Positions 33,261-46,039 of a stretch of DNA of 64,000 nucleotides are shown piece after piece (positions within the stretch are counted from its first letter, which is position 1; every line of letters starts with the position of its first letter). A program made the position numbers and the translations under genes. Source of the stretch: Megalonaias nervosa (lineage: Eukaryota > Mollusca > Bivalvia > Unionida > Unionidae); assembly GCA_016617855.1 (NCBI GenBank), contig JAECUM010004886.1, positions 62,001 to 126,000 of the forward strand. Reading direction: 5' to 3'. Under the pieces are notes generated by a model. It ran no database searches. It worked only from the letters and a program-made list of their open reading frames with translations, and was not told the origin of the DNA.

Positions 33261-35480
33261 CCCAAACAATCTTTCCACATGTTTTCCCCATCCAGAACTT
33301 CTCAATTTACAAGAATGCACCTTATTTCCTTATTTTGAAGTGTTTTATTTATGCAATCATGGGGTTGTTATTATAAACATTGAAAATTGACCAGTGGATA
33401 AATATAAACATGGGAGTAGTTTTGGATTGTATTTTGATTATCTTTCACAGTTTGGAGTTAGAGCAATTAATTTTACACTAGCCTATACCTTTTATGCAAT
33501 ATCTTTATCATTTTATAACATTTTTATATGCCTTCAATTAGGAGAAGTGTATTATGTTATATTGTCTGTTTTCTTTTGGTCTCACCTGCATTTTTGATAT
33601 TGTAAGACAATGGAGTCACCTTACTGCCCACAAATACAGCAGCACCATGGTCAGTGTTAAAATTCTATGTTGTTAATTTTTGTTTATACTTGTTTTGTTT
33701 TAAGTTTTATATTGGGAAGATTATTCATAACATAATTAAAAGGTGAAAACCAAGGTATCCTGTTGAATCTTTGTTTAGAATATATACAAGAAGACAAACA
33801 TTGTATGCAAGTTTTGTCACTTTTTGATCTATTCATATTGGCATGGTGATGGTAGTAGTGTTGTAGAGTAGAATTCCAAATGCATGTGGCTCACATCACA
33901 AGCGGATATAACCTACTATGGTTTCATTTATTTTTGTGGATATAAATTTATGTTTTTGTTAAATATAAAAGACATTTGCATGGGCACTTAAATTGGTGGG
34001 TTAGAATTTGCATATTTATAGGTATTTTTTATATGGATTAACCTGTACAGATATCCAAAATAAAGAATACAAAAGAACAAAGATATGCCGACAGTTAATG
34101 GTGGTTGCTTGAATAGTTAAAACAGTACTAACGTCAGGGTGAACACAAACCAAATGCCTATCAAGATCATTTTCGTACACAGTGTTCTCATCCAGGTTCT
34201 CAACATCGTGTAGAGGTGGTGCAGCCAAGAACACCAAACCAAGCAGTAATATATGATTTTTTACTTCAAACACTGTCCATAAAGGACTCACGGTACTAAT
34301 TCAGTTCCCATAGTAAACCTATGCAAACACCATGATATTAAAAATTCAATAACTTAAAATTTCTGAGTGCTCATGATCAAACCTATATTTATCAGTATAG
34401 ATGAAACCTGGATATCAGCTTCTGTATAGAGGAAAGGATATGAGCCACTGCATTTTCTGGACCTGCATGTGTTTGAAACGTGTGCTTTCAATTCCACACC
34501 AAAGAGTCGGGTGCTAATATTAGTAATGAGTGTTCCAAACTCAAGACTGTTAAAGGACTGGAATTCCATAAATAAAACGTCTCTATTTTTTTTCACTTAC
34601 AACTAGGATAAGCTCTCAAAAGATTCTTTTTCCTAAAATATAGCTTACATTATTAACCAATCCTGGCCAGCCAAACCCATATATACTCTATTTTATGTTC
34701 ACCCATTTCCAGGCTGGTTCCCATTTTTCCAAACCATTAGTACCATGTGTCCTAAATTTACACCATCAGTATGTTCTGATGATCATGTTTTGTGCATAAT
34801 GTTGTAAACCAAACACATGACCAAGTGCTCCTTGCTCAGTACAGTAAGCAGTCTAGGGGAATCTTTGACGTGTTAGTGGAGTAAAGCAGTTAATGATAAA
34901 ATGTCGGAGAGATCAGTCTTGATTATTTTTTCTTTGAGAAAGCTGTACTTGTGTAATTTTGCATTTTCAGAAGTATTGATATGAAAAGCGTTAGTGTGTA
35001 CCAGAAGGCCTGATTGACAGGCTGTTATTCAGTGGTTTTGTAGGTGAAGTGTTAGCTTTAGTACTGTGCTGTAATTAGTGTATATACAAAAATGCATGGA
35101 TAAAATGAGACATATTTCAGGAGGACTTTAATTTAAACAGCCAAGTTTGCTATCTGTAATTAGAAAAATATACATGTTTGTATTTATCTATATTTTATGC
35201 AGATTATTCATTCAGATGTATCATAAATATGGTTAAGTGTTAAATCAGAAATTAAGTGCATTTTTGTAAGACAAGTAATTTCACTGGCAGTGTTTAATAA
35301 AGGTGTGCTATAAATAAGTATTAAATCTAATTTTCATGCAATCATTTGATCATTCTTTCATTTAGTTTTGGTAATATTACTGTATGCACTCTCTTACAAG
35401 ATGAGTCAAACTGCAACAACAAAGTTCCATGTCTGCCATAGCATAATACACACACAGATCATGGTCTGTTTGTTTGTTTT
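33260..35480. other. Intergenic sequence downstream of AACS
   Basis: AT-rich. Minus-strand frames at 34,016-34,291 (a hydrophobic stretch HILLLGLVFLAAPP followed by an acidic segment) and 34,354-34,596 (containing CRSRKCSG) have slightly more CpG than their surroundings and could be exons of an unknown secreted protein, but no family is recognised and no convincing splice pair joins them. Confidence 0.25.
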
Positions 35481-35484
35481 ACTG

Positions 35485-35580
35485 ATCAGTCCTAACTGCA
35501 CAGAACCAGATCTGCTAGTGCATTATGTGATGGCATCTCGGGGTCTGTGCAGTTTGCAGTTGGACTTGTCTTATAAGCGA
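35485..35580. mobile_element. MITE, copy 2 (shorter)
   Basis: Shares the right-end sequence GGACTTGTCTTATAAG and inner CCAGATCTGCTA with the MITE at 22,960-23,152. CTGTGCAGTTTGCAGTTGGA near the right end mirrors AACTGCACAG on the left. Confidence 0.5.
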
Positions 35581-35984
35581 TTATATACAGTAGTACATCT
35601 CTTTTCTTTCTGTTTATTCTGAACTGAAAATACATATCATTCGAAGGCAGCCAATGAAAAACTACAGCAACCCAATACTGTATACATACATATAGGTTGA
35701 AACAGTATCGACTTCTTTATAAGTTTTAACTTTTTCAAAATAGATTGAAGTAAAACATATACTTGTAAAAGATAATATTTTATTACATTAATGAAGTTTG
35801 AATTATTACACTAATGAAGTTGGAGTTATTAAATAAACTGAGTCCTGTTGATCACTAGTTATGTTTTGGCAAGAAGATGGGGGTGGGGGAGTGGGCTTTC
35901 TGCATCACATATGGCTCATTATTCATTGGGTCTTTCAATTTGTGGTGTGGAGCTAGCATGAAATCCACAACAATTGGTACCAAT

Positions 35985-36500
35985 GAAAATCAGTACACCA
36001 TGAAAATTGGTATACCATGAAAATCTGTACCCATGAAAATTGGTACATTGTTAAAATTAGTACCCATGGAAATTGGTACACATGAAAATTGGTACACGAT
36101 GAAAAATAGTGAAACTAGAGTATTCTGATTTCATAATTTATGCTGATGAACTTTAGCAAAAAAACTTGAGCTCAAGCAAAAAAGCCCAAATGAGGTATGA
36201 TACTTGTAGTGTATCTGTGATATTAAAATTTAAAAAAACAAATTTGGCATGGTATTTGTAGTACATCAATGCTATTGAAATTAAGCAAAATAGTACATTG
36301 ATGTTATTGAAATTTTTTTTTAAAAATGGCATGATACTTGTACATTGATGCTATTGAAGTTTAACAAAAAAATCAGGTATGATAACTTGCAGTACATCGA
36401 TGTTATTACAATTTTTGTATTAAAAAAAAACAAATTAGGCATGATACTTGTAGTACATCAGTGCTATTAAAATTTTTAAAAACTAGTACATCATGTTGTT
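35985..36500. repeat. Short-unit and ~75-bp minisatellites
   Basis: At 35,985-36,105 a 16-18-bp unit (CCATGAAAATTGGTACA) is repeated about seven times. From about 36,190 to 36,500 a ~75-bp unit with GGCATGATACTTGTAGTACA and TC(A/G)(A/G)TG(C/T)TATT recurs four to five times between A-rich stretches. Confidence 0.75.
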
Positions 36501-36879
36501 GTAATTTAACACCTGAAATAAGTACTAGAGTTAAGATAGTCCTTAAGCTTCTAAGATTAGAGCCTTATTATAATTGAAGTAACAAAATATTAAAAATTTT
36601 AGACTGAGCTTGAGTTTCCTGGCACTTAATTCTCAAAACTTTTCAAGTACAGATTAAAATCTTAAAATTTTGCTTTTCTTTAGCTTTTCGCCCTAAACAT
36701 TAGACCCTAAAATTTTCAATATTGTCTTATCTTCTTTTCCTCTGTTTGCATGCTAAACTTTATGAATGCCCGGTTTATACCAAGTAATATTTTTTAATTT
36801 GTTCTTGTTTAGCTTTAATATGACTTTCATGCTTTGTACATTTTAGAGAATATGGACCCTGATCATAAACATTTTAGAA

Positions 36880-37925
36880 TACATTCAGATCTGAGTCTAT
36901 GTCATTGACCCTCAATGTAACCACATTGTCATAATGTGATGGCAGATCTGAGTCTATATCATTGACCCTCAATGTAACCACAGTGTCATAATGTGATGGC
37001 AGATCTGAGTCTATATCATTGACCCTCAATGTAATCACAATGTCATAATGTGATGGCAGATCTGAGTATGCAGTTGACCCTCAATGTAACAACAATGTCA
37101 TAATGTGATGGCAGATCTGAGTCTATATCATTGACCCTCAATATAACCACATTGTCATAATGTGATGGCAGATCTGAGTATGCAGTTGACCCTCAATGTA
37201 ACAACAGTGTCATAATGTGATGGCAGATCTGAGTCTATATCATTGACCCTCAATATAACCACATTGTCATAATGTGATGGCAGATCTGAGTCTATACGGT
37301 TGACCCTTATTATAACAACAATGTCATAATGTAGTGGCAGATCTGAGTATGCAGTTGACCCGCAATGTAACCACAATGTCATAATGTGATGGCAGATCTG
37401 AGTCTATATCGTTGACCCTCAATATAACCACAATGTCATAATATAGTGGCAGATCTGAGTATGCAGTTGACACTCAATATAACCACAATGTCATAATGTG
37501 ATGGCAGATCTGAGTCTATGTCATTGACCCTCATTATAACCACAATGTCATAATGTAGTGGCAGATCTGAGTATGCAGTTGACCCTCAATGTAACCACAA
37601 TGTCATAATGTGATGGCAGATCTGAGTCTATATCGTTGACCCTCAATATAACCACAATGTCATAATATAGTGGCAGATCTGAGTATGCAGTTGACACTCA
37701 ATATAACCACAATGTCATAATGTGATGGCAGATCTGAGTCTATGTCATTGACCCTCATTATAACCACAATGTCATAATGTAGTGGCAGATCTGAGTATGC
37801 AGTTGACCCTCAGTATAACCACATTGTCATAATGTGATGGAAGATCTGAGTCTTTATCATTGACCCTCAATATAACCACATTGTCATAATGTGATGGCAG
37901 ATTTGAGTCTATACAGTTGTCCCTC
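36880..37925. repeat. 57/55-bp satellite with higher-order structure
   Basis: About 18 units of GATGGCAGATCTGAGTCTAT + ATCATTGACCCTCAATGTAA + CCACAATGTCATAATGT. Two unit types alternate (GAGTCTATATCATTGACC and GAGTATGCAGTTGACC). A block of about four units at 37,427-37,590 recurs nearly unchanged at about 37,660-37,820, so amplification happened at more than one scale. Confidence 0.9.
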
Positions 37926-38079
37926 ACTGTAATACTGTTCAGAGGAGCCATGAATATGTACTTGGATTAAAGCTCACATCACCTTATACTGATAAAAAGA
38001 AGTATAACTTACCCAGGACAATGAGATCCATGATTATATCCGTTTTGAATCAAGTAACTTGTTATACTGAGATTGAATA

Positions 38080-39255
38080 GTAGATGCATTATTGTGTTGG
38101 GTATTACAGTTATTTGACATCAATATTTTTTATTATGTGTATTGTATTGGGTATTACAGTTATTTGACATCAATATTTAGCAGTAGGTGCATTCTTGTAG
38201 TGGATGTTGAAGTTACTTTACATCAGTATTTGGTAATAGGTGCATTATTGTACTGGATATTATAGTTATTTGACATCAATATTTTTTATTATGTGTATTG
38301 TATTGGGTATTACAGTTATTTGACATCAATATTTAGCAGTAGGTGCATTCTTGTAGTGGATGTTGAAGTTACTTTACATCAGTATTTGGTAATAGGTGCA
38401 TTATTGTACTGGGTATTACAGTTATTTGACATCAATATTTTATTGCTATGTGTATTATTGTGTTGGGTATCACAGTTATTTGACATCAGTATTTTAGCAG
38501 TAGGTGCATTATTGTACTGGATGTTACAGTTACCTTACATCAGTATTTGGTAATAGGTGCATTATTGTACTTAGTATTACAGTTATTTGGCATTAATATT
38601 TAGCAGTAGGTGCATTCTTGTACTGGGTGTTTACAGTTATTTGGCATTAATATTTAGCAGTAGGTGCATTCTTGTACTGGGTGTTTACTGTTATTTGGCA
38701 TTAATATGTAGCAGTAGGTGCATTCTTGTACTGGGTGTTAGAGTTATTTGACATTAATATGTAGCAGTAGGTGCATTCTTGTACTGGGTGTTACATTTAT
38801 TTGACATTAATATTTAGTAGTAGGTGCATTCTTGTACTGGGTGTTGCATTTATTTGACAGTAATATTTAGCAGTATGTGCATTCTTGTATTGGGTGTTAC
38901 ATTTATTTGACATTAATATTTAGCAGTAGGTGCATTCTTGTACTGGGAGTTACATTTTTTTGACATTAATATTTATCAGTAGGTGCATTCTTGTACTGGG
39001 TGTTACATTTATTTGACATTAATATTTAGCAGTATGTGCATTCTTGTACTGGGTGTTACAGTTATTTGACATAAATATTTAGCAGTAGGTGCATTCTTGT
39101 ACTGGGTGTTACAGTTATTTGACATTAATATTTAGCAGTAGGTGCATTCTTATACTGGATGTTACATTTATTTGGCATTAATATTTGTGCTGGGTGTTAC
39201 ACTAATTTGACATTAATATTTAGCAGTAGTTGCTTTCTTGTACTGGGTATTACAG
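38080..39255. repeat. ~58-bp satellite
   Basis: About 20 units containing TAGCAGTAGGTGCATTCTTG, TACTGGGTGTTACAGTTATT and TGACATTAATATT. A ~145-bp higher-order block at about 38,105-38,245 recurs at 38,250-38,395. Non-coding. Confidence 0.9.
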
Positions 39256-39989
39256 TTATTTTAAAATGATTTGTAATTGTACATTTATATTTTTAACCCT
39301 GTAGTGTTATGTTTTGACATTGATATCCATGTTGGATTCTGTATGTAACAAGTATAGGTCTGTTATGTTGGTCTGACGGTTGGGCTGATCAGACATTATA
39401 TTGGAAATACCTATGTTGAAACTGTATTTATGACATTCCAAATGCTCAAACGTTTAGCGGACTCCAGATTATTATCAATTTTTTTTTATGGATTTGAATC
39501 TCGTGACTTCAGTGAAGGCAAGACCTTTAACCAAAAGAATCTCTGAAATCTTTTGAAAAGAAATGCTTATAAATACTGAAAATTTTTATTCGATTAGTTA
39601 AGAAAGGAATACTCTGAAAACTTGTGCACAGCATTTCCTGAATATTTTGTACACAGCATTTCCTGAATATTTGTACACCCTACTAATGAGGACACTTATT
39701 TGTGGGCCAGGCATTCAAGTATGTCTTTGTCATTATTTAATCTTAAATATTTAAAAAGTGAATTTGTTGTCTAAAGTATTACACCTGAAGTGTCCAAGTT
39801 CTTGCAATTAAAAATCGTGTTCAAACTGTGCAATGAACTCGGCTAGTTAGTAGTGGATATGCTTGCATAATAGTATTTAGGCATGCTTTGTTTCATATGA
39901 ATCAGTCCTTTTGAATGTTCTCTGTTTTAATTTCTTTGCTAATTGTGTTGTCATTTTTCCATTTGCTTGAAATGGATCTTTCTTAGTAA

Positions 39990-40078
39990 TTTAGTAATTC
40001 CTCCACCAAATATAATTGCGCCTATCACATGCTAAAAGATGGCATTCAGCCCAGCAAAACCAGAACCAAACCAAACCA
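39990..40078 (+). mobile_element. tRNA-derived SINE, copy 4 (3' fragment)
   Basis: Only the tail is left: ATTCCTCCACCA, AAAGATGGCATTCA and a degenerate CAAAACCAGAACC-type tail. Confidence 0.55.
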
Positions 40079-40079
40079 G

Positions 40080-43000
40080 AAATTTTAACTTATCAGGATG
40101 TGATTTTTATTTATTATTTTTACTTATTTTGTTGTAGAGAAGTGGAAAGAAAAATTGTTCAATGTAAACTTTTATGGTATTATTAAAAGTTGTGTTATTT
40201 CATGAGAAGCAATATTTTTCCATTAACAGTAAACCTTGTTAAGTACTTCTGATCTGTGTATTTATTTTTCTAGCTCTGTATATACTGCAGATCCATGTGT
40301 GTAAAGAAAAAAATATAAATAACATTGTATATTCTGATGACTTTTTCGTTACATTTTGAGTATTTTTACCAATGATGATGCTTACATCACATCTGCATAT
40401 GATTTGACATACAAAAGATTTATATATTTTAATAAGTCCCATCTTTCTGAGCCATCATATGTAATAGGAATGGGATCCAGTGCATGTGAACTGATTTCAT
40501 TATTTGCTGAAGGGTAACTAATTATTTTTTTTTAAAGTCATTTTGTTTAAAAAAGTTATCACTGTTACTCAATTTTTTGAGCCAGGTTGATCAGAGTTGA
40601 TGTTGTTTTGCTCAAAATTGATAATATAACTGACTAATCCTCTCCAACTCTCCAAATCATAATTTATGGGATTCTGATAATGGACATACAACTAAATATT
40701 TTAATGTAAGATTTATTCCTAGAAATAGTTTGTGTTAAAAAAAATTTTTCAATTTTATTGTCTTTCATACAATACACACAAAGTGGATTGACCATTGTAA
40801 ACTTGTCCTAGTGAAGGGTGAGTGATGTTGAGTGTAGTCTGCTGAATACTGGTGTCATTCAGATAATTCTGGTGTATTACTTAACTCATATGGTGCTATG
40901 TCCACTCAACTTTACAGTCCCAGATTAGGGTCTACCTCATCTGTTAAGTAGATTACATTGAATATTTGATTCCATCTTCAAGGATTCACAGCAGGTCATA
41001 TCTCTACTTGCTGTCAATCTATCACTTGTTAATACCCACACCACAGTGAAGAACAGGCCAGACTTCATCTGTAAAATCTGGATGTTATACTCTGAAGTGG
41101 GATGTAATTGCCTAACAACTACACCAGCACAATTGAAAGATGGTCTTTACATTCTGTCATTATTGTATCTCTGGAATATGATAGTGACAGTCACAGTGTA
41201 GAAATCTTTATTTATCATCTATGTCGCATAAATCTCGTGATTTTTTTACTTTTGGATTTGAGTCTCTCCATATCTACAACACAGTGTCCATTCTCTTGGA
41301 CAAAAGTATAATATGTATTACTAATAATAGCAAAAAAATTACAATCTTTCTAAAATTAGTAAAAAAGTTAATAAATCCACTGGTCTTCCAGGCTCAGTTT
41401 TATATGTCAATGGTGGCAGCTGAAATTGAGGTTAATGATATAACTTTATAGTAGTTATCTCCCATTTATATTGTTGCTCTGATGGTAATAATGAAACAGA
41501 AGTAGAAAATGCTTTTAAATGGAAACCAATACAGTAATTCCTCAAAAATGTGTTAAATGTTAATAAATAAAAATTCTCCAGAAACACGTAAAGGAAAAAA
41601 TAATTGGAATAATATTATAAAAAAATTTTTGGGGGTAGTCTGTTTATTATGGTAACATGGACCGTATATATCAGAATCGTATTCTTCCATCTTCTCTGTC
41701 ACTTCAACCGTCCAAGCCATCAGTGTTTTCCATTTTCAGATCTCTTGATCTTGATATCTTATATTGGTTGTCATACATTGGTTGTCATATATAGTTGTTA
41801 TGAACTATGGTAGGATGTACTTTCTTGACATTATTATCTTTAACTTGACTTTAATGTTACCTGCACAAGACAAATCATTGATGTAACAGATTAATGATCC
41901 AATTTTTTTTTTCTTTTCTCATTTTGGAACAAATGGGTGTGAAAAAATGTAAGTAGTTGGCACCAAGACAAGGAAACTCCTTGTTAGATTATTTGTTTTC
42001 TGTCTGTTACTTCTTGAATGTGATGTCCTTGTCTTGTTACCAACCCTAGCATAAATTATGTGTTCTTTATTTCAGTTTGAACACCATGTCTTTGTGATAA
42101 TGGCAAGTCATGAGCTTATTTTATTGATTTGAGATGTTACTATTATTATCTTTTGACATTGTATTTTTATTCATCCATCTATCCATGGATAAATAGAAGT
42201 TAACAAAATAGCCATTATGTTACGTCGAATTTCACTACTTCACAGTATTTTTCAAACATTCATGAAAATTAGTCAACAAAACATGCACCGATTGTTTAAA
42301 AATGTGATTGTATTTGGGCCCATATATTGTACCTGAGGAAAAGAAAACAATATTAGATGCTAAGTAAGTAGATGCTATTGATTACACAGTTGAAAAAACG
42401 GAAAATAAAACTTTATGCATTATAAAAAGGAAATTGTTTCCTTTTTTTAAAACTGTATCTGAACACTGCTGTATCATAATCTGTATTCATTGATTAAAAA
42501 AATAAAAAAAGTTTACATTCCTTCTTGTGCCTTTGTCAGTTTCAGTTATTATTGTTTAAAGAAATAATAGGAATGATAATTATGCCTTGGCTTGCTTTTG
42601 AAGGGATGTTTATTTACCATAATTTATATATTGTTGTGTATTTACCATAATTTATATATTGTTGTTTATTTACCATAATTTATATATTGTTGGAAATAAC
42701 CACAAAATATCATCAACTTGATACATTTTTTATAATCATTCTTTTTTAGGAAAGTAGTGTACAAAACTTACGTTGCACTCATTCTGTCTACTGTATGGGT
42801 TACATAGACATTGCAGAAAATCTTTCAGCATGAATACCAAAGGTTTGAGGAAATTGAACAATACATGGTTTTGACAATGATTTTATTTGTTTTGCTCAAA
42901 TTGAATCAAAATGTAGCTGTTAGTTTATTTCTGACAAGATGAAACTGATATTCCTTATTCCAACAACATTTCAGTGTGTATTACCAAGCCAGAGTAAGGG

Positions 43001-43850
43001 AAAATGTGTGAAAAGGAATCAATGTCATTGGTCTGCTTGATGCTTGTTGACTGAGTTGTTGATAAGTCAGTTACTATGTTGATGGCTCTTTGGTATAGTA
43101 ACCACACAATATAAAATGTGTCTGTGACCTATTTTTACTCTTTGGTGACTTTTGTTCTTATAGATTTGTTCATTGCACCTTTAATATCTTTGATAATATT
43201 TCACCTGCACTCGTACAAATTTGTATATAGTGTATAAATCAGGTTACTTTGTGATGTATTGCTCATGCTTGAGTTAGTTTTATATTTTTAGATCTTATTT
43301 TGTTACTCCTTCCAAATAACTCAACCCTAGCATAATTGGGTCACTCTGATCTACTTTTCATACATGAATGACTTTTGTATTTTCAGAAGTTTGTTTAAAA
43401 CACTATCCAAAATAACAGTTTCTATTTCACCCACAGTCATCAAGATCGAGGCCTCTAATTAAGTGTAGATTGGCCATACCAAAAGTGCCCTACATGTATC
43501 AAACTGTATACACTGACTTGTTTTTATGTTCTTTAGACACTGGTGCTGAGTTGGTCACTGTGACCTTCTTTTATGACTTTCCTGATTTTGTCTCCAAAGA
43601 TGATTTTTGAAGCAAAATATTTAACCTAGTGTCTCCAGGTCCCATCAGACTTTTGTACCTGTGTACATCTGTAAAATCAGATTATGATTCAAAGATTAGA
43701 CCACTGTTTATGACTAAGACTCATCATTACCCAGTGACCAGTCACATCACATGACCCACAGTTATTCCTCCTACTGATATGTAAGGTAGCCTAGTTTGAA
43801 TTTACAAAGAAAACTGCAGTTAGTGAGTATATTCATGTTTTGAGAAATAT
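40080..43850. other. Intergenic AT-rich sequence, no gene seen
   Basis: Unique AT-rich sequence with a 30-bp triplication at about 42,610-42,690 (TTTACCATAATTTATATATT core). I see no coding or RNA gene evidence. Confidence 0.4.
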
Positions 43851-43855
43851 GTTCA

Positions 43856-43857
<2 letters not shown>

Positions 43858-43892
<35 letters not shown>

Positions 43893-43904
43893 GTTGTTGT
43901 TGTA
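43858..43904. repeat. (TTA)n(TTG)n microsatellite
   Basis: Uninterrupted TTATTATTATTATTATTATT run followed by GTTGTTGTTGTTG. Confidence 0.95.
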
Positions 43905-44319
43905 AGTAATATAATAATTGTGCTTAAATATCACAAACTTACGTCTTTTGCATTGTTATTCTCACAGCAGTGAGTGGGTGGAGTTGCTTTTTGGGTGGGC
44001 ACTGAAGGAGTGAAGTTCAAACCTTGAAGTTTTCATATTTCTCAGCTGATCCTCAATCAGAACAAACAAGAAACATGTATTCAGCTTTTTCCATGAAATT
44101 GCTTTATCTTTGGTGCCAAGTGGATAGTAAATTAATTCAATAAAGCTCATATTTTCACTGTCTCCCAAGTGTTGGTACATTTTAAAGAAGCAAATCACTG
44201 TATTATTAAATTATATGTATACATTGATTTCCAAGAAAGTGCTTTTTGATATAGAATATAATGTTCTAATAACAAGTTAAATCTTTAAGGTGGTCAGCTA
44301 TTGTAAAATCAGTGCTTTA

Positions 44320-46035
44320 CTGCAAAGCTGAATACATTCTGATTATGGCTTTATGATATCAGTGATGTACCTGCTGTATTGTAGCACAGTGAACTCTGGG
44401 ATTACATTTAAAATGATGTGTTCATGCCTTTATGTCACTGATATGATCACTTTTTACTTAGCCCCATCAGAGACTTATAAAAATGGTACTAGCAGCTACC
44501 TCACTTGGTGCTCAGCATTAAGAGATTTGAGATAATGTGAATGGGTGGGACATAATGCTACTTGTCTGCAGCCTGATGCCTTAGTGCTAGACATCACTAT
44601 AAACTGCCACACTGCAGACATCGTAGTTATATGACTACGGTTTGTTAAAGCTTTAATAAAAATCCAGAAACACAGCACACATACACTTTTTACCTAATTG
44701 TAATATCGCACTATGAACTCTAGGTTTGATTGGATTTTAAATGATCTGATCATGCCTTTATGATGTCATTGATGTGATTGCTTTACCTGCTTGTATTGTA
44801 GCAGTATAATCTCTGGGATAGACTAAAATGACTTGATCATGCCTTTGTGATGTCATTTATATGATCACTTTTTACCCGCTTGTAATGTTGCACTCTGAAG
44901 TCTGGGATAGATTGGATTTAAAATGAACATGATCATGCCTTTATGATGTCACTGATATGATCACCTTTTGCCTACATGCATTTTGTGCTATGAACTCTGG
45001 GATAGATTAGATTTCAAATGATGTGATCATGCCTTTATGATGTCATTGATATGATCACTTTTTTCCTACTTGCATATGGTGGCGCTCTACGATTTGTATT
45101 TTGCATAGGGTTAGAATTTTAAAGAAAAAGAATTCCCCCGGATTTCCTCACTAGTTAAACTGGCTATTTAAAAAAGACCTTGTATATCTTAAGTATTGTT
45201 AAAAGAACCTTTAATTCCCTTTATTTTGGTGTATGATTGATGGGTGTAATATGGGTTATTGAGTATACAGCTTGGCCTTACTCCAGATGTGCACCTTTCA
45301 AAAAAGTGCTAGCTCCACTTGGTCATTTTCACTTCCTGAACTTCAGAGGTAAATTGTAAAAAAAAAGAGCCAATAACTTTTTTTACATTTTATATATTTG
45401 GTAATTCATTCATTGCACTTTCAGAAGCTGGTATTGTCTAGTCTGGCAAAATTCATTTTCCCTATTTTAATAGCTGCTAAGGATAGTGTACTTTAGACAA
45501 ATTCAGGCTGATTTTTGGAGCACAAGGGAGCAGTCATTTTAGTTGGCAGTGTGCTAAGATCATTTAAAATTTCCAAAAGTACAATATCCAAAGAAATGTC
45601 AGTCACATTACATCAAAGTAGCATAAAGGTATGCCAACATTCTCTGCACTGTGCATGTTTTAAATGCAAACAACTTCACCTTACATACGTCACTCTCTCA
45701 GAAGTACATAATAACTGGTGAGCGCCCCCTTTATTGCTATGAACTCTGGGATAGATTAGATTTCAAATGATGTGATCATGCATTTATGATGTCTTTGATA
45801 TGATCACTTTTTCCTTACTTGCATTTTAGTGCTATGAACTCTGGGATAGACTAGATTTCAAATGATGTGATCACTGATATGATCACTTTTTACCTATTGT
45901 AGCACCCTGAAGTCTGGGAGAGATTAGATTTAAAATGATGTGATGATGCCTGTATGATGTCATTGTTACAATCACTTTTTACCTAATTGTATTGTAGTTC
46001 TATGAACTCTGCGATAGATTGGATTTAAAGTATTT
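44320..46035. repeat. ~115-bp tandem repeat, split by a DNA transposon
   Basis: Units built on GAACTCTGGGATAGATTAGA, TTTCAAATGATGTGATCATG, CCTTTATGATGTCATTGATA and TGATCACTTTTTACC occur at 44,320-45,077 and resume at 45,730-46,035. The gap is filled exactly by transposon T copy 2. About nine units in total. Confidence 0.85.
45078..45729. mobile_element. Non-autonomous DNA transposon T, copy 2
   Basis: A 652-bp block, colinear with 27,621-28,255. It starts GGTGGCGCTCTACGA and ends, inverted, GGGGGCGCTCACCAG. Shared internal phrases include TTTAAAAAAGACCT and TTTATTTTGGTGTATGATTG. It interrupts the ~115-bp repeat. No clear target duplication and no transposase. Confidence 0.75.
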
Positions 46036-46039
46036 AAAA

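Noticed and set aside
36880..39255. Possible CRISPR array from regular short repeats
   Set aside because: Repeats are head-to-tail with no unique spacers, in a eukaryotic genome; they are satellites.
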